Notes under the pieces: model-generated
Told to the model about the DNA's origin: nothing
The model's database searches: none
The model's input: only the letters and a program-made list of their open reading frames with translations
Program-made: the position numbers and the translations under genes
Assembly (NCBI RefSeq): GCF_024506435.1
Contig: NZ_JANIET010000001.1
Span: 3,782,001-3,846,000 of the forward strand
Source: Pantoea trifolii
GTDB lineage: Bacteria; Pseudomonadota; Gammaproteobacteria; Enterobacterales; Enterobacteriaceae
Direction: 5' to 3'
Length of the DNA: 64,000 nucleotides
Shown here: piece after piece, positions 11,508 to 21,211 of the stretch
Layout: every line of letters begins with the position of its first letter
Numbering within the stretch: position 1 is the stretch's first letter

Positions 11508-12062
11508 ATGTCTACAGCCCTACGACCTTATAAGAACCATTTTCCGCAACAAGGCGACCGCGTGATGATCGACAGCAGCAGCGTGGTGGTGGGTGAAGTA
11601 CAACTTGCCGATGACGTCAGCATCTGGTCGCTGGTTGCTATTCGCGGTGACGTCAATAAAGTGATGATAGGTAAAAGAAGCAATATTCAGGATGGCAGCG
11701 TACTGCATGTCACTCACAAGTCCACCAGCAACCCAGAAGGTTATCCGCTGATTGTCGGCGAAGATGTCACAGTAGGGCATAAGGCGATGCTGCACGGCTG
11801 TACTATCGGCAATCGCGTACTGGTTGGTATGGGATCCATTCTACTGGACGGCGTGATCGTTGAAGATGATGTGATGATTGGCGCTGGCAGTTTGGTGCCG
11901 CCAGGTAAACGGCTGGAAAGTGGCTACCTGTATTTAGGCAGCCCGGTTAAACAAGTGCGCCCACTCAGTGAAGCGGAGATTGCCGGGCTGCTTTATTCGT
12001 CCAACAACTATGTGGGTTGGAAGAATGAATATCTCGATCAGGAAAGCCAAACTCATCCCTGA
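11508..12062 (+). CDS. yrdA: Gamma-carbonic-anhydrase-like hexapeptide protein YrdA
   Basis: This 184-residue protein has the E. coli YrdA length. It is a left-handed beta-helix trimer built of hexapeptide repeats, seen from about residue 20 to 145 (for example VVVGEVQLADDVSIWSLVAIRGDVNKVMIG and HGCTIGNRVLVGMGSILLDG). Histidines in LHVTH and VGHKAMLHGC occupy the metal-binding positions of gamma-type carbonic anhydrases. Enzymatic activity of YrdA proteins is uncertain. The start is preceded by a strong AAGGAG. The E. coli neighbour yrdB is missing: yrdA converges directly on aroE with a 9-bp gap. Confidence 0.93.
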   Translation: MSTALRPYKNHFPQQGDRVMIDSSSVVVGEVQLADDVSIWSLVAIRGDVNKVMIGKRSNIQDGSVLHVTHKSTSNPEGYPLIVGEDVTVGHKAMLHGCTIGNRVLVGMGSILLDGVIVEDDVMIGAGSLVPPGKRLESGYLYLGSPVKQVRPLSEAEIAGLLYSSNNYVGWKNEYLDQESQTHP

Positions 12063-12071
12063 TAGCCAACC

Positions 12072-12893
12072 TTATCCCTGCTGCATCGACTGCTTTAGTT
12101 TGGCAATCACTGGCGTGATCTCTGGCATCACGCCATGCCATAAATGGAAAGCATGAGCGGCTTGACCCACTAACATACCAACGCCATCCGCCAGCTGCTG
12201 CGCGCCCTGCTGCTGACACCACACTAAGAATGGTGTCAAACCTTGTTGATAAAACATGTCGTAGCACCGCGTTTGCGCATGAATTAGCGATGTGGCCAAC
12301 GCCGGAACTTTGCCATCAACACCACTTGAGGTCGCATTAATGATCAGATCAAATTGCTGATCTGCTAATTGCTCTAAGCTGGCCGCTTTAATATCCCCGC
12401 TATGCTGGAAAATCTCTACCAGCTGCTCGGCGCGTTCCACGGTGCGATTCACCACCACCAGCGAACATCCGAATGAAAGCAGAGGCAGGATCACACCACG
12501 CGCAGCACCACCGGCGCCCACCAGCAGAATTTGATCGCCGGGATGGATCATCTGCAATCGTTCCAGATCGCTGAGCAAGCCGATGCCATCCGTGTTATCC
12601 CCGAAGATCTTGCCCTGCGCATCTTTCTTTAAGGTATTAACCGCACCAGATAATGCCGCGCGCTCACTGAGCTCATCGGCAAATTCCCACGCCTGCTGTT
12701 TAAAAGGCAGTGTGACATTGGCACCTTTACCGCCTTGCGCAAAAAAATCCGCGATCGACTGTGGAAATCCCTCAAGTGGCGCGCACTCCTTGCCATATCG
12801 ATGCTCAATGCCAGTTTGCTCAGCGAACAGGCGGTGAATGAAAGGAGATTTGCTATGCGCAATGGGATGACCAAAAACGGCAAAATTTTCCAT
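12072..12893 (-). CDS. aroE: Shikimate dehydrogenase (NADP+)
   Basis: This 273-residue enzyme reduces 3-dehydroshikimate to shikimate in the pathway to chorismate and the aromatic amino acids. Substrate-binding S14 and S16 (HSKSP), catalytic K65 (LPFKQQ), N86 and D102 (NTDG) are all present. The NADPH site shows GAGGAARG (126-133) and NRT (149-151), which reads the 2'-phosphate. It is the last gene of the run dprA-smg-yrdD-tsaC-aroE; the tsaC stop lies 3 bp before its start, so translation is likely coupled. Confidence 0.98.
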   Translation of the reverse strand: MENFAVFGHPIAHSKSPFIHRLFAEQTGIEHRYGKECAPLEGFPQSIADFFAQGGKGANVTLPFKQQAWEFADELSERAALSGAVNTLKKDAQGKIFGDNTDGIGLLSDLERLQMIHPGDQILLVGAGGAARGVILPLLSFGCSLVVVNRTVERAEQLVEIFQHSGDIKAASLEQLADQQFDLIINATSSGVDGKVPALATSLIHAQTRCYDMFYQQGLTPFLVWCQQQGAQQLADGVGMLVGQAAHAFHLWHGVMPEITPVIAKLKQSMQQG

Positions 12894-12896
12894 GTA

Positions 12897-13472
12897 TTAG
12901 CCCTGACGGATAAGTTCACCGCTAATGACGTCGCGGATTTCAGAAGGATTCAGTCGCCCACCTGTTTCAGCATGCAAGACCGGGAACTGCGGACCAAATT
13001 GCTTAGCAACCTCATCCGCATTACGGCATGGCGGTTCGCCGGAAAGATTGGCGCTGGTCGAAACCAGAGGTTTACCAAAACCACGACACAAAGCCTGTAC
13101 GTGCGGATGATCGCTAACGCGGATGGCCAGAGAGTCAAAACGCCCGGTTAACCAGCGCGGCGTATGTGGCGAGGCGGGCACCACATAGGTTACCGGGCCA
13201 GGCCAACTTTCAAACATACGTTCGCGCTGCAGCACCGAGAGTTCACGATCCGCGATATAAGGTTCCAGCTGCGCGTAATCGGCTGCAATCAAAATGAGTC
13301 CCTTCTCGACTGGACGCTGCTTGAGCGCCAAAAGCGCCATTACGGCTTCTTCACTGTCGGGATCGCAGCCCAATCCAAACACGGCTTCGGTTGGATAGGC
13401 GATAACTTCCTGTTGCTGTAGTTTCTCAATGCAATAATCGAGACTACCCGCTGAATACTGACTTGGCTTCAT
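12897..13472 (-). CDS. tsaC: Threonylcarbamoyl-AMP synthase
   Basis: This 191-residue YrdC-family protein makes threonylcarbamoyl-AMP from threonine, bicarbonate and ATP, the first step toward t6A37 in tRNAs that read ANN codons. The fold is recognisable from [15 protein letters not shown] (21-35) through [10 protein letters not shown] and [11 protein letters not shown], with ISVSDH-like [12 protein letters not shown] and [10 protein letters not shown], typical of the stand-alone TsaC without the Sua5 extension. Its ATG overlaps the yrdD stop codon by 4 bp (ATGA). Confidence 0.97.
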   Translation of the reverse strand: MKPSQYSAGSLDYCIEKLQQQEVIAYPTEAVFGLGCDPDSEEAVMALLALKQRPVEKGLILIAADYAQLEPYIADRELSVLQRERMFESWPGPVTYVVPASPHTPRWLTGRFDSLAIRVSDHPHVQALCRGFGKPLVSTSANLSGEPPCRNADEVAKQFGPQFPVLHAETGGRLNPSEIRDVISGELIRQG

Positions 13473-14023
13473 GATGATGATTCGTCCTGGACGATAGGCT
13501 TACCGCAGCGTTTGCTGGCGCAGAAGCGCTTCATGCCTTGTGCGGTTTTCTTCTCTATTAATAATGGGAACTGGCAATGCGGGCAAACGCCTTCAACCGG
13601 CGCTGCGTTAAGGGCAAACTGACAATCTGGATAGCGATCGCAGGAGTAGAAGGTTTTGCCATAGCGCGAGCGCCGTTGTACCAGTTTACCGTTCTGACAT
13701 TGCGGACAGGCGATAGCTGTTTCATCTGGCTTATCGATGGTTTCGGTGTAATCACATTCCGGATAATGACTGCAACCCACGAACATGCCAAATCGTCCCT
13801 GACGCAGAACTTTGTCTGCGCCACACTGCGGGCACGCATGGCCTTCCAGTACTTTAACGACATGACCATCTCCCTGACTTTTCAGCGGGCGGATGTAATC
13901 GCAGGTGGGATAATTCACACACCCCAGAAAAGGGCCGTGTTTGCCAGAACGTATAACTAATTCTGCCCCGCAAGCGGGGCAGGGATCGTGTTTAGGCACG
14001 GAGAATAGTGCTGATTTACTCAT
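13469..14023 (-). CDS. yrdD: Zinc-ribbon protein YrdD (topoisomerase-type zinc fingers)
   Basis: These 184 residues are composed of four repeated zinc ribbons of the topoisomerase I C-terminal type: [57 protein letters not shown] and [17 protein letters not shown]. No topoisomerase catalytic domain is present. The aromatic and basic residues in each ribbon suggest single-stranded nucleic-acid binding. The specific role is not established. It is fixed in the operon between smg (27 bp away) and tsaC (4-bp overlap), which hints at a link to nucleic acid processing or tRNA modification. Confidence 0.93.
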   Translation of the reverse strand: MSKSALFSVPKHDPCPACGAELVIRSGKHGPFLGCVNYPTCDYIRPLKSQGDGHVVKVLEGHACPQCGADKVLRQGRFGMFVGCSHYPECDYTETIDKPDETAIACPQCQNGKLVQRRSRYGKTFYSCDRYPDCQFALNAAPVEGVCPHCQFPLLIEKKTAQGMKRFCASKRCGKPIVQDESSS

Positions 14024-14050
14024 ATTACCGGTTGCATCAATCGCAGATTA

Positions 14051-14524
14051 TTAATGCAGCATACCTTCATTGACGTCGAATAACAGTTCTTCCATTTGCT
14101 GATAGGCGTTTTCACATCCTGGGATGTTAAACAGCACCATCAACACTACCCATTTGAGATCTTCAAGATCGAATTCGAGGGTATCAAGGGCCATTACACG
14201 TTCGATGACCATTTCGCGCGTTTCCATATTCAGCACCTGGACCTGTTCCAGGAACAAAATAAAACCGCGACATTCTGCATCTAAGCGCTGGTTTTCCTCT
14301 TCGGTGTAGATTCGCATTGAGAGCGGATCGTTTGCCATGAGTACAGGCGCAACCAAGCCTTCCTGATAATCCGCTAACCGTTCAAGCCAATTCAACGCAT
14401 TGTAGATATCTTCACGATGAAAACCGGCATCGGTTAAATCATCGGTCAATTTATCCTGATCAACGCGCATTTCAGCTTCGTTGTGGATATACGTCTCAAA
14501 CAAGTACATAAGTACGTCGAACAT
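14051..14524 (-). CDS. smg: Smg protein (DUF494)
   Basis: This 157-residue acidic protein matches the Smg family in length and in the start [19 protein letters not shown]. It has no catalytic motif that I can recognise. The all-helical N-terminal part (residues 20-60) resembles a winged-helix-like module ([22 protein letters not shown]). Function is unknown. Its start overlaps the end of dprA by 29 bp, so its translation probably depends on ribosomes finishing dprA. The family nearly always neighbours dprA. Confidence 0.93.
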   Translation of the reverse strand: MFDVLMYLFETYIHNEAEMRVDQDKLTDDLTDAGFHREDIYNALNWLERLADYQEGLVAPVLMANDPLSMRIYTEEENQRLDAECRGFILFLEQVQVLNMETREMVIERVMALDTLEFDLEDLKWVVLMVLFNIPGCENAYQQMEELLFDVNEGMLH

Positions 14525-15620
14525 GGCATGCCCTCCTCAATCGGACATAGCCGCCGGGTACAGCTGCGATCCATCCTGCTAACTCCAGCTCCAGCAGGTG
14601 AGCTGCGATAACTGGCACAGGTTGGCCGGCACGTTCAGCGACGACGTCAACAGGTGTAACCTCATCACCTACGTTAGCCAACACAGTTGCAAATGGCAAT
14701 GGCACATCGTCACTGTGTTGTGAATATATTGTTTCTGAACTGCTATCAGGCAACCATTGAAGTGTTGAATGTAAATCTTCAAGGATATTGTTGGGATGCG
14801 CCACCAGCAGCGCGCCTTGCTGGATAAGCCAGTGCGTTCCTTCACTGCCGGGATTGCCTAGCGCGCCGGGTAACGCATAAACGTTACGATTTTGTTCCAA
14901 AGCGTAGCGTGCCGTCACCAGCGATCCGCTTTTCAAAGTGGCCTCAATCACCAATACGCCAAGGCTTAAACCACTGATGATGTGATTACGTCGGGGAAAA
15001 TTCACCGCATGCGGTGCTGTATCAAGGGGGAATTCCGAGATCAGTGCGCCACCGCCAGTGATGATCTCGCGTGCCAGCGCTTGATGACTTTTAGGGTAAA
15101 TATGCTGTAGTCCGCTACCTAACACTGCCACAGTTTTACCTTGCACTTCTAGCGCGGCCCGATGCGCCACGCCATCAATTCCGCGCGCCAGACCGCTGGT
15201 GATGGTCAATCCACTCAGCGCCAATTGCTGAGTAAACCAGCTTCCCCATTGCTTACCATAATGCGTGCAATGACGGCTGCCCACGACACCGAGTTGAGGC
15301 GTCTGCAAGACATCCAAATTTCCAGCGACATACAACAATGAGGGACGTCGACTAATTTCCGCTAACGCCGAGGGATAATGCTCATCGATACAGGAAACTA
15401 AGTGATGCTGTTCATCCTCCAGCCACAGACGCGTTCGTTCTAACTGGCGTGGACACAGCACTTTAAACTGTTGTCGCTGGGTTTCGTTTAATCCCTGATC
15501 CTGTAAAAGATCGTCATCAACCTGAGCATTACTCTGCAATGCATGAGCTAACTGTCTGACAACCTGACCGCTTAAGCCTTTCACATTTGCCAGCCTAAGC
15601 ATCCATTCAATTCTCTCCAT
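14496..15620 (-). CDS. dprA: DNA-processing protein DprA (Smf)
   Basis: At 374 residues it equals the E. coli length. DprA binds incoming single-stranded DNA and loads RecA in transformable bacteria; its job in enterobacteria is unclear. An N-terminal helical domain is followed by a Rossmann fold ([13 protein letters not shown] near 110, [16 protein letters not shown] near 139-154, TVAVLGSGL near 163 and [20 protein letters not shown]). A C-terminal winged helix ends the protein ([36 protein letters not shown]). It heads the minus-strand run down to aroE and is divergent from def. Confidence 0.96.
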   Translation of the reverse strand: MERIEWMLRLANVKGLSGQVVRQLAHALQSNAQVDDDLLQDQGLNETQRQQFKVLCPRQLERTRLWLEDEQHHLVSCIDEHYPSALAEISRRPSLLYVAGNLDVLQTPQLGVVGSRHCTHYGKQWGSWFTQQLALSGLTITSGLARGIDGVAHRAALEVQGKTVAVLGSGLQHIYPKSHQALAREIITGGGALISEFPLDTAPHAVNFPRRNHIISGLSLGVLVIEATLKSGSLVTARYALEQNRNVYALPGALGNPGSEGTHWLIQQGALLVAHPNNILEDLHSTLQWLPDSSSETIYSQHSDDVPLPFATVLANVGDEVTPVDVVAERAGQPVPVIAAHLLELELAGWIAAVPGGYVRLRRACHVRRTYVLV

Positions 15621-15660
15621 GCTGCACTCCCTGTCAGCCGCGCTATCATGCGGTGCAATG

Positions 15661-15690
15661 CTGTCAATCAGGCATCAAAAAGTCTACAAT
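15661..15690 (+). promoter_or_regulatory. Candidate def promoter
   Basis: CTGTCA and TACAAT are separated by 18 bp in the dprA-def divergent gap, 46 bp before the def start. The -35 match is only 4 of 6, so this is tentative. Confidence 0.4.
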
Positions 15691-15735
15691 ATGAGGCAGT
15701 AATCTTTTCTTTAACGCATACAGATCTGGATATTT

Positions 15736-16248
15736 ATGTCAGTTTTGCAGGTATTACATTTCCCTGATGACCGCCTTCGCAAAATCGCTGCGCCGGTGGC
15801 AACCGTAAACGCAGACGTTCAGCGTATTGTCGACGACATGTTTGAAACCATGTACGCCGAAGAAGGTATTGGTTTAGCGGCGACTCAGGTCGATATTCAT
15901 CAGCGCATCATTGTTATTGATGTTTCAGAAAACCGTGACGAGCGTTTGGTGCTGATCAATCCGGAACTGCTGGAAAAAAGCGGTGAAACCGGTATTGAAG
16001 AAGGCTGCCTTTCCATCCCTGAACAACGTGCATTTGTGCCGCGCGCAGAGTGGGTAAAAGTGCGTGCGCAGGATCGCGACGGCAAAAGCTTTGAGCTGGA
16101 AACCGACGGTCTGCTGGCGATTTGTATCCAGCATGAAATCGATCATCTCGATGGCAAACTTTTCATCGATTATCTGTCGCCACTGAAACGTCAGCGTATC
16201 AAACAGAAGCTGGAAAAATTGGCCCGCCTTAACGCACGCGAAGATTAG
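15736..16248 (+). CDS. def: Peptide deformylase
   Basis: This 170-residue iron enzyme removes the N-formyl group from nascent proteins. All three family motifs are present: GIGLAATQ (44-51), EGCLS (89-93, metal-binding C91) and QHEIDHLDG (132-140, metal-binding H133 and H137 with catalytic E134). It forms an operon with fmt, so the enzymes that add the formyl group to initiator tRNA and remove it from protein are made together. fmt begins 29 bp downstream. Confidence 0.98.
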   Translation: MSVLQVLHFPDDRLRKIAAPVATVNADVQRIVDDMFETMYAEEGIGLAATQVDIHQRIIVIDVSENRDERLVLINPELLEKSGETGIEEGCLSIPEQRAFVPRAEWVKVRAQDRDGKSFELETDGLLAICIQHEIDHLDGKLFIDYLSPLKRQRIKQKLEKLARLNARED

Positions 16249-16277
16249 AAGATTAAGTGCTAATAGAAGGTTAAACT

Positions 16278-17222
16278 GTGTCTGCACCGCTCAAAATTAT
16301 CTTTGCCGGTACACCTGACTTTGCAGCGCGTCATTTAGACGCGCTGCTTGCTTCTGAGCATCAGGTTGTTGGCGTCTTTACCCAGCCCGATCGTCCAGCT
16401 GGACGCGGAAACAAGCTTACGCCAAGCCCGGTAAAAGTCCTGGCACAGGCGCACGATATCCCCTTATTTCAGCCGAAATCCCTGAAGCCTGAAGAGAACC
16501 AGCATCTGGTTGCCGATCTACAGGCCGATATCATGGTGGTGGTCGCTTATGGCTTGATCCTGCCGAAAGCCGTACTGGTGATGCCGCGCCTGGGTTGTAT
16601 TAATGTGCATGGTTCGCTGCTGCCACGCTGGCGCGGTGCGGCACCCATCCAGCGCTCTCTCTGGGCCGGCGATAGCGAAACCGGTGTCACCATTATGCAG
16701 ATGGATGTTGGCCTTGATACCGGCGACATGCTGCATAAACTCTCCTGCCCAATTACGGCGGAAGACACCAGCGCTTCGCTGTATGAGAAGCTGGCGCAAC
16801 TCGGTCCACAAGGCATGCTGTTAACGCTGGGTCTGCTGGCAAGTGGTAATGCTAAGCCAGAAGTTCAGGATGAAGCGCTGGCCTCTTATGCCGAGAAGCT
16901 GAGTAAAGAAGAAGCACGACTCGATTGGTCACTTTCAGCAGCGCAGTTGGAACGTTGTATTCGTGCCTTCAATCCATGGCCAATGAGCTATTTCATGATT
17001 GAAGAACAACCGGTAAAAGTGTGGCAGGCAACGGTTTTGCCGCATCAGAACAAACAACCCGGTGAAATCGTTCATGCTGATAAACAAGGCATTCAGATTG
17101 CAACGGCCGATGGTGTGCTGAATCTGGTATCGCTGCAACCTGCCGGTAAAAAAGCCATGTCCGCTCAGGACCTGCTCAATTCGCGCCGCGAATGGTTCGT
17201 ACCTGGAATCGTTCTGGCCTGA
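16278..17222 (+). CDS. fmt: Methionyl-tRNA formyltransferase
   Basis: This 314-residue enzyme transfers a formyl group from 10-formyl-tetrahydrofolate to Met-tRNAfMet. The catalytic triad is visible: N109 and H111 in [12 protein letters not shown] and D147 in DVGLDTGD. The N-terminal Rossmann motif is FAGTPDF, and a C-terminal OB-like domain from about residue 205 contacts the tRNA. The start is GTG at 16278, preceded by AGAAGG; no ATG fits better. A terminator-like hairpin lies between it and rsmB. Confidence 0.98.
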   Translation: MSAPLKIIFAGTPDFAARHLDALLASEHQVVGVFTQPDRPAGRGNKLTPSPVKVLAQAHDIPLFQPKSLKPEENQHLVADLQADIMVVVAYGLILPKAVLVMPRLGCINVHGSLLPRWRGAAPIQRSLWAGDSETGVTIMQMDVGLDTGDMLHKLSCPITAEDTSASLYEKLAQLGPQGMLLTLGLLASGNAKPEVQDEALASYAEKLSKEEARLDWSLSAAQLERCIRAFNPWPMSYFMIEEQPVKVWQATVLPHQNKQPGEIVHADKQGIQIATADGVLNLVSLQPAGKKAMSAQDLLNSRREWFVPGIVLA

Positions 17223-17231
17223 TCCTCCAAG

Positions 17232-17252
17232 CCCGGTTTGACCGGGTTTTTT
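17232..17252 (+). terminator. Terminator-like hairpin between fmt and rsmB
   Basis: CCCGG-TTTGA-CCGGG is followed by TTTTTT. The short stem may let part of the transcription pass into rsmB. Confidence 0.7.
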
Positions 17253-17267
17253 GTTTGATGAAATAAC

Positions 17268-18554
17268 ATGAAAAAAGCTACCAACTTGCGCAGCCTGGCC
17301 GCGCAACTCATTGAACGCGTTGTGGACAAAGGCGAATCGCTGAGTGCCATTTTGCCGAGCGCGCAAAAGAACCTATCCGATAAAGATGGCGCGTTACTGC
17401 AAGAGCTCTGTTTTGGCGTGATGCGCACGCTGCCGCAGCTGGAAGCCTTAATCGGCAAACTGATGGAGCGCACCTTAACCGGTAAGCAGCGAGTATTGCA
17501 TTACCTGTTGATGGTTGGCCTTTATCAGCTGCTTTATACCCGCGTACCAGCCCATGCTGCACTGGCAGAAACCGTAGCAGGTGCTGAAGTGCTGAAGCGT
17601 ACGGCTTTGAAAGGCCTGTTAAACGGCGTGTTACGCCAGTTCCTGCGCCAGCAAGAAGCGCTGTTAGCCGAAGTCGATCAGGGTTCGCAACGTTACTGGC
17701 ACCCAAGCTGGTTGCTGAAACGTCTGCAAGCTGCATGGCCAGAACAGTGGCAACAGATTGTTGAAGCCAATAATCTGCGACCGCCGATGTGGCTGCGCGT
17801 CAATCGCCAGCATCACAGTCGTGATGCCTGGCTGGCGCTATTGCAGGCAGAAGAGAAAGTGGCTTTTCCTGGCGATGCGCAAGATGCATTGCGTCTGGAA
17901 TCACCCACTCCAGTTAGCCAGCTGCCGGGTTTCGATCAAGGTTGGGTAACGGTGCAGGATCTTTCAGCACAACGTTGCGCACTGCTGCTTGAGCCAAAAG
18001 ATGGGGAATCTATTCTCGATCTCTGCGCTGCTCCGGGTGGTAAAACCACACATATCCTCGAAATCGCGCCGCAGGCCAAAGTATTAGCGGTCGATGTTGA
18101 CCCGCAACGCCTGCTTCGCGTGCATGAGAACTTGCAGCGCTTAGGCATGCAGGCTGAAGTGCGTCAGGGCGATGGCCGTACACCGGCAGAATGGTGCGGT
18201 GATATGCAGTTTGATCGCATACTGCTCGATGCGCCCTGCTCTGCCACAGGTGTAATTCGTCGTCATCCAGACATCAAGTGGCTGCGTCGCGATCGTGATA
18301 TTCCTGAGCTCGCGAATCTGCAGCGTGAAATTCTTGAGGCCGTTTGGCCGCGTCTGAGATCTGGCGGCACGATGATATATGCCACCTGCTCAATATTGCC
18401 GGAAGAGAATCACAATCAAATCAGTGCCTTTTTGGCAGCGCACAGCGACGCCGTGGCCGAGACGTTGCCACAGGGCCAGGATAATGGCTGGCAGGTTTTC
18501 CCGACCATCGATGGCGGCGACGGCTTCTTCTACGCTAAGCTGATGAAAAAATAG
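17268..18554 (+). CDS. rsmB: 16S rRNA (cytosine(967)-C5)-methyltransferase
   Basis: This 428-residue protein (also called Sun or RrmB) methylates C967 of 16S rRNA. An N-terminal NusB-like RNA-binding domain covers about residues 1-140. The SAM-binding domain shows [16 protein letters not shown] and the two cysteine motifs of m5C methyltransferases: [16 protein letters not shown] (catalysis and release) and [11 protein letters not shown], with Cys374 as the expected nucleophile. It lies between fmt and trkA on the same strand, 31 bp before trkA, in the conserved def-fmt-rsmB-trkA order. Confidence 0.97.
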   Translation: MKKATNLRSLAAQLIERVVDKGESLSAILPSAQKNLSDKDGALLQELCFGVMRTLPQLEALIGKLMERTLTGKQRVLHYLLMVGLYQLLYTRVPAHAALAETVAGAEVLKRTALKGLLNGVLRQFLRQQEALLAEVDQGSQRYWHPSWLLKRLQAAWPEQWQQIVEANNLRPPMWLRVNRQHHSRDAWLALLQAEEKVAFPGDAQDALRLESPTPVSQLPGFDQGWVTVQDLSAQRCALLLEPKDGESILDLCAAPGGKTTHILEIAPQAKVLAVDVDPQRLLRVHENLQRLGMQAEVRQGDGRTPAEWCGDMQFDRILLDAPCSATGVIRRHPDIKWLRRDRDIPELANLQREILEAVWPRLRSGGTMIYATCSILPEENHNQISAFLAAHSDAVAETLPQGQDNGWQVFPTIDGGDGFFYAKLMKK

Positions 18555-18585
18555 TGCTGCGCACACTGACAAGAGCATCTAAGCC

Positions 18586-19962
18586 ATGAAAATCATTATC
18601 CTCGGCGCCGGCCAGGTCGGCGGAACCCTGGCAGAAAATCTGGTCGGGGAAAATAACGATATCACCGTCGTCGATAGCGATGCGACGCGTTTACGCGTGT
18701 TGCAGGACAAATTTGATCTGCGCGTCGTGCATGGTCACGGATCACATCCGCGTATTTTGCGTGAAGCCGGTGCTGAAGATGCGGATATGCTGGTGGCGGT
18801 AACCAACTCCGATGAAACCAACATGGTGGCTTGTCAGATTGCGTATTCGCTTTTCAATACGCCCAATCGTATCGCGCGTATTCGCGCCGCTGAATACTTA
18901 CGTGATGCTGAAAAGCTGTTTGTACCGGAAGCCGTGCCGATTGATCATCTGATCTCTCCTGAGCAGTTGGTGATCGACAATATCTACCGTTTGATTCAGT
19001 ATCCTGGCGCACTTCAGGTGGTGAATTTTGCCGAAGGCAAAGTGAGCCTCGCGGTGGTAAAAGCCTATTATGGCGGCCCGCTGGTCGGAAATCCTTTGTC
19101 GATCATGCGGGAACATATGCCGCATATTGATACGCGAGTCGCGGCGATTTTTCGTCAGGATCGCCCAATTCGGCCGCAGGGTTCTACGATTGTGGAAGCT
19201 GGCGATGAAGTGTTCTTCATTGCCGCGAGCCAGCATATTCGCGCGGTGATGAGTGAGATGCAGCGTCTGGAAAAACCATATAAGCGCATCATGCTGGTTG
19301 GTGGCGGCAATATCGGCTTTGGATTGGCGCAGCGCCTCGAAAAACAGTACAGCGTGAAATTGATTGAACGTAATCAACAGCGTGCGGCGGAACTGGCCGA
19401 ACGATTACACGATACCATCGTGTTTTACGGCGATGCTTCGGATCAGGAATTGCTGGCCGAAGAGCATGTCGATCAGGTGGATCTCTTCATTGCGGTCACT
19501 AACGATGATGAAGCTAATATTATGTCGGCCATGCTGGCCAAGAAAATGGGCGCTAAGAAAGTGATGGTGCTGATCCAGCGCCGCGCCTATGTCGATCTTG
19601 TTCAAGGCAGCGTGATCGACATTGCGATCTCGCCACAACAAGCCACCATCTCAGCGCTGCTTAGCCACGTACGTAAAGCAGATATCGTTGGCGTTTCTTC
19701 GTTGCGTCGCGGTATTGCAGAAGCCATTGAAGCTATCGCACATGGCGATGAAACAACTTCTCGCGTGGTTGGACGCCTAATAGAAGATATTAAGCTGCCG
19801 CCGGGAACCATTATCGGTGCTGTAGTGCGCGGTGATGAAGTAATTATCGCCAATGATAACGTGCGTGTTGAACAGGGCGATCACGTAATTATGTTCCTGA
19901 CGGATAAGAAGTTTGTACCCGATGTAGAGCGCCTATTCCAGCCAAGTCCATTCTTCCTATAA
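18586..19962 (+). CDS. trkA: Trk system potassium uptake regulator TrkA
   Basis: This 458-residue peripheral membrane protein gates the TrkH/TrkG potassium channels. It consists of two tandem RCK units. Each has a Rossmann nucleotide-binding domain (GAGQVG at 7-12 followed by VVDSD; GGGNIG near 239-244 followed by LIERN) and a C-terminal RCK_C domain. The acidic residues after the glycine motifs fit NAD(H) binding. The length equals that of E. coli TrkA. It is the last gene of the def-fmt-rsmB-trkA group. Confidence 0.98.
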   Translation: MKIIILGAGQVGGTLAENLVGENNDITVVDSDATRLRVLQDKFDLRVVHGHGSHPRILREAGAEDADMLVAVTNSDETNMVACQIAYSLFNTPNRIARIRAAEYLRDAEKLFVPEAVPIDHLISPEQLVIDNIYRLIQYPGALQVVNFAEGKVSLAVVKAYYGGPLVGNPLSIMREHMPHIDTRVAAIFRQDRPIRPQGSTIVEAGDEVFFIAASQHIRAVMSEMQRLEKPYKRIMLVGGGNIGFGLAQRLEKQYSVKLIERNQQRAAELAERLHDTIVFYGDASDQELLAEEHVDQVDLFIAVTNDDEANIMSAMLAKKMGAKKVMVLIQRRAYVDLVQGSVIDIAISPQQATISALLSHVRKADIVGVSSLRRGIAEAIEAIAHGDETTSRVVGRLIEDIKLPPGTIIGAVVRGDEVIIANDNVRVEQGDHVIMFLTDKKFVPDVERLFQPSPFFL

Positions 19963-19967
19963 AAGCT

Positions 19968-19992
19968 GCGGGCAAAGGCCCGCCGTGAAAAT
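19968..19992 (+). terminator. Possible weak terminator after trkA
   Basis: GCGGGC-AAAG-GCCCGC forms a stable 6-bp hairpin just after the trkA stop, but only a short, interrupted T stretch follows (GTGAAAATTTT). Confidence 0.45.
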
Positions 19993-20072
19993 TTTGCTTA
20001 ATCCATTGTTCTAATGGCAATTGCACAAAGGTTTGTTAGACTTTAGCCATTGGCCAAGGCAAGGAGATAACA

Positions 20073-20486
20073 ATGAGTTTATTCAAAGAGTTTCGTGATT
20101 TTGCAATGCGTGGAAACGTGGTTGACCTGGCAGTCGGTGTCATCATCGGTGCCGCTTTTGGTAAGATTGTTTCTTCACTGGTTGCCAATATCATCATGCC
20201 GCCACTTGGCTTGCTGATTGGTGGCGTCGATTTCAAACAGTTCAAGTGGGTACTAAAGCCAGCAGAAGGTGATATTCCTGCCGTAGTGATGGAGTACGGT
20301 AACTTTATTCAGACAGTGTTTGATTTCGTTATTGTTGCCTTCGCGATCTTCCTCGCAATTAAAGTAATGAATAAGCTGTATCAGAAAAAAGAAGTTGAGA
20401 AAGCGGCGCCTAAGCCAACAAATGAAGAGTTACTGCTTACTGAAATCCGTGACCTGTTAAAACAACAAAATCACGATAAATTATGA
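20073..20486 (+). CDS. mscL: Large-conductance mechanosensitive channel
   Basis: This 137-residue inner-membrane channel opens under membrane tension to release solutes during osmotic downshock. The N-terminal amphipathic helix ([15 protein letters not shown]) is followed by TM1 ([26 protein letters not shown]), which lines the pore with small residues. A periplasmic loop (about 45-75), TM2 ([20 protein letters not shown]) and a charged C-terminal helix bundle complete it. The length matches the family. It converges on arfA, and the two genes share one bidirectional terminator that lies inside the arfA frame. Confidence 0.98.
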   Translation: MSLFKEFRDFAMRGNVVDLAVGVIIGAAFGKIVSSLVANIIMPPLGLLIGGVDFKQFKWVLKPAEGDIPAVVMEYGNFIQTVFDFVIVAFAIFLAIKVMNKLYQKKEVEKAAPKPTNEELLLTEIRDLLKQQNHDKL

Positions 20487-20722
20487 TGAAAAAGCCGCCC
20501 AAATGAGGCGGCTTTTTTGTCTCTAAAGAAGAAGGCCAGTGATAAATTTTTCTGCTTATCACTGGCCTCCCAGTTACGTCCTTTTGCGTGTTTGTTTTTA
20601 CGTTGATAGCTGCCTTTTCCTTTCTGATTCTTCTCAACGCGCTGCCTAAACAGTGGATCATGTAATAATGCTTCAAGTGCATTGTTGTTGATTTTACCTT
20701 TTTGGTGCTGATAGCGAGTCAT
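20471..20722 (-). CDS. arfA: Alternative ribosome-rescue factor A
   Basis: This 83-codon frame begins [20 protein letters not shown], the ArfA signature, followed by [20 protein letters not shown]. ArfA recruits release factor 2 to ribosomes stalled on mRNAs without a stop codon, as a backup to tmRNA. The functional part ends near residue 55. A perfect 13-bp hairpin spans codons 52-63 and the mscL terminator lies further inside the frame, so most mRNA should end before the stop codon. In E. coli such truncated arfA messages make the protein a tmRNA target, so ArfA accumulates only when tmRNA fails. The C-terminal 20 codons are probably rarely translated. Confidence 0.95.
   Translation of the reverse strand: MTRYQHQKGKINNNALEALLHDPLFRQRVEKNQKGKGSYQRKNKHAKGRNWEASDKQKNLSLAFFFRDKKAASFGRLFHHNLS
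20491..20518. terminator. Bidirectional terminator of mscL, inside arfA
   Basis: AAAGCCGCC / GGCGGCTTT with a 7-nt loop is followed by T residues on the plus strand (mscL) and has A residues that give a T run on the minus strand. It lies within the arfA reading frame, 5 bp after the mscL stop codon. Confidence 0.9.
20533..20568 (-). promoter_or_regulatory. RNase III-type hairpin inside arfA mRNA
   Basis: AGGCCAGTGATAA (20533-20545) and its exact reverse complement (20556-20568) flank a 10-nt loop. The stem covers codons 52-63 of arfA and has no T run. In E. coli arfA mRNA is cut by RNase III in a hairpin at a comparable place, giving non-stop messages; the same role here is inferred. Confidence 0.75.
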
Positions 20723-20772
20723 CTCGTCCTCCGGTTATTAACGGCGCAACTATATTCCTTCCAGCGCAAAAT

Positions 20773-21210
20773 TCAATCCTTGCTACAACACATTTCAGGC
20801 TGCGGCTCCTCACCTTTTTCCAGAGCTTCCAAAATTGAACAGCAGGCGCTGCTATGCACGTCGCCGCAGCAGGTGTCAGCCAAACGATGCAATGAACGCT
20901 GGATCGTCTGCAGTTCAGCGATCATGCCGTTCACTTCATCCAAACGCTTCGCCACAATTGCTTTGGATTCCTGGCAAGTGTGATGTTCAGGATCGATGCG
21001 GATCGACAATAAGCCCCGAATTGATTCTAAGCTGAAGCCGAGCTGGCGACCATAGCGAATAAAACGCAGCCGCTGTAAATCATCTTCACTATAAAGGCGA
21101 AAGCCGCCCTCAGTACGTACCTCGTGATTCATCATCTGCTGTTTTTCATAAAAACGGATGGTATCTGGCGTAACATCCGCCATTTTTGCCAGCTGGCCAA
21201 TTCGGTACAT
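20773..21210 (-). CDS. zntR: Zinc-responsive transcriptional regulator ZntR
   Basis: This 145-residue MerR-family regulator activates the zinc exporter gene zntA by untwisting its promoter. The N-terminal winged helix is MYRIGQLAKMADVTPDTIRFYE, followed by a long dimer helix. The zinc ligands known from E. coli ZntR are conserved at C79, C114, C115, H119 and C124. I chose the ATG at 21210 rather than a longer reading from 21252, because MYRIG is the family start and GGGAG lies upstream. The last residues hold an extra CC pair (EMCCSKD). zntA is not in the window. It follows yhdN with a 1-bp gap. Confidence 0.95.
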   Translation of the reverse strand: MYRIGQLAKMADVTPDTIRFYEKQQMMNHEVRTEGGFRLYSEDDLQRLRFIRYGRQLGFSLESIRGLLSIRIDPEHHTCQESKAIVAKRLDEVNGMIAELQTIQRSLHRLADTCCGDVHSSACCSILEALEKGEEPQPEMCCSKD

Positions 21211-21211
21211 G

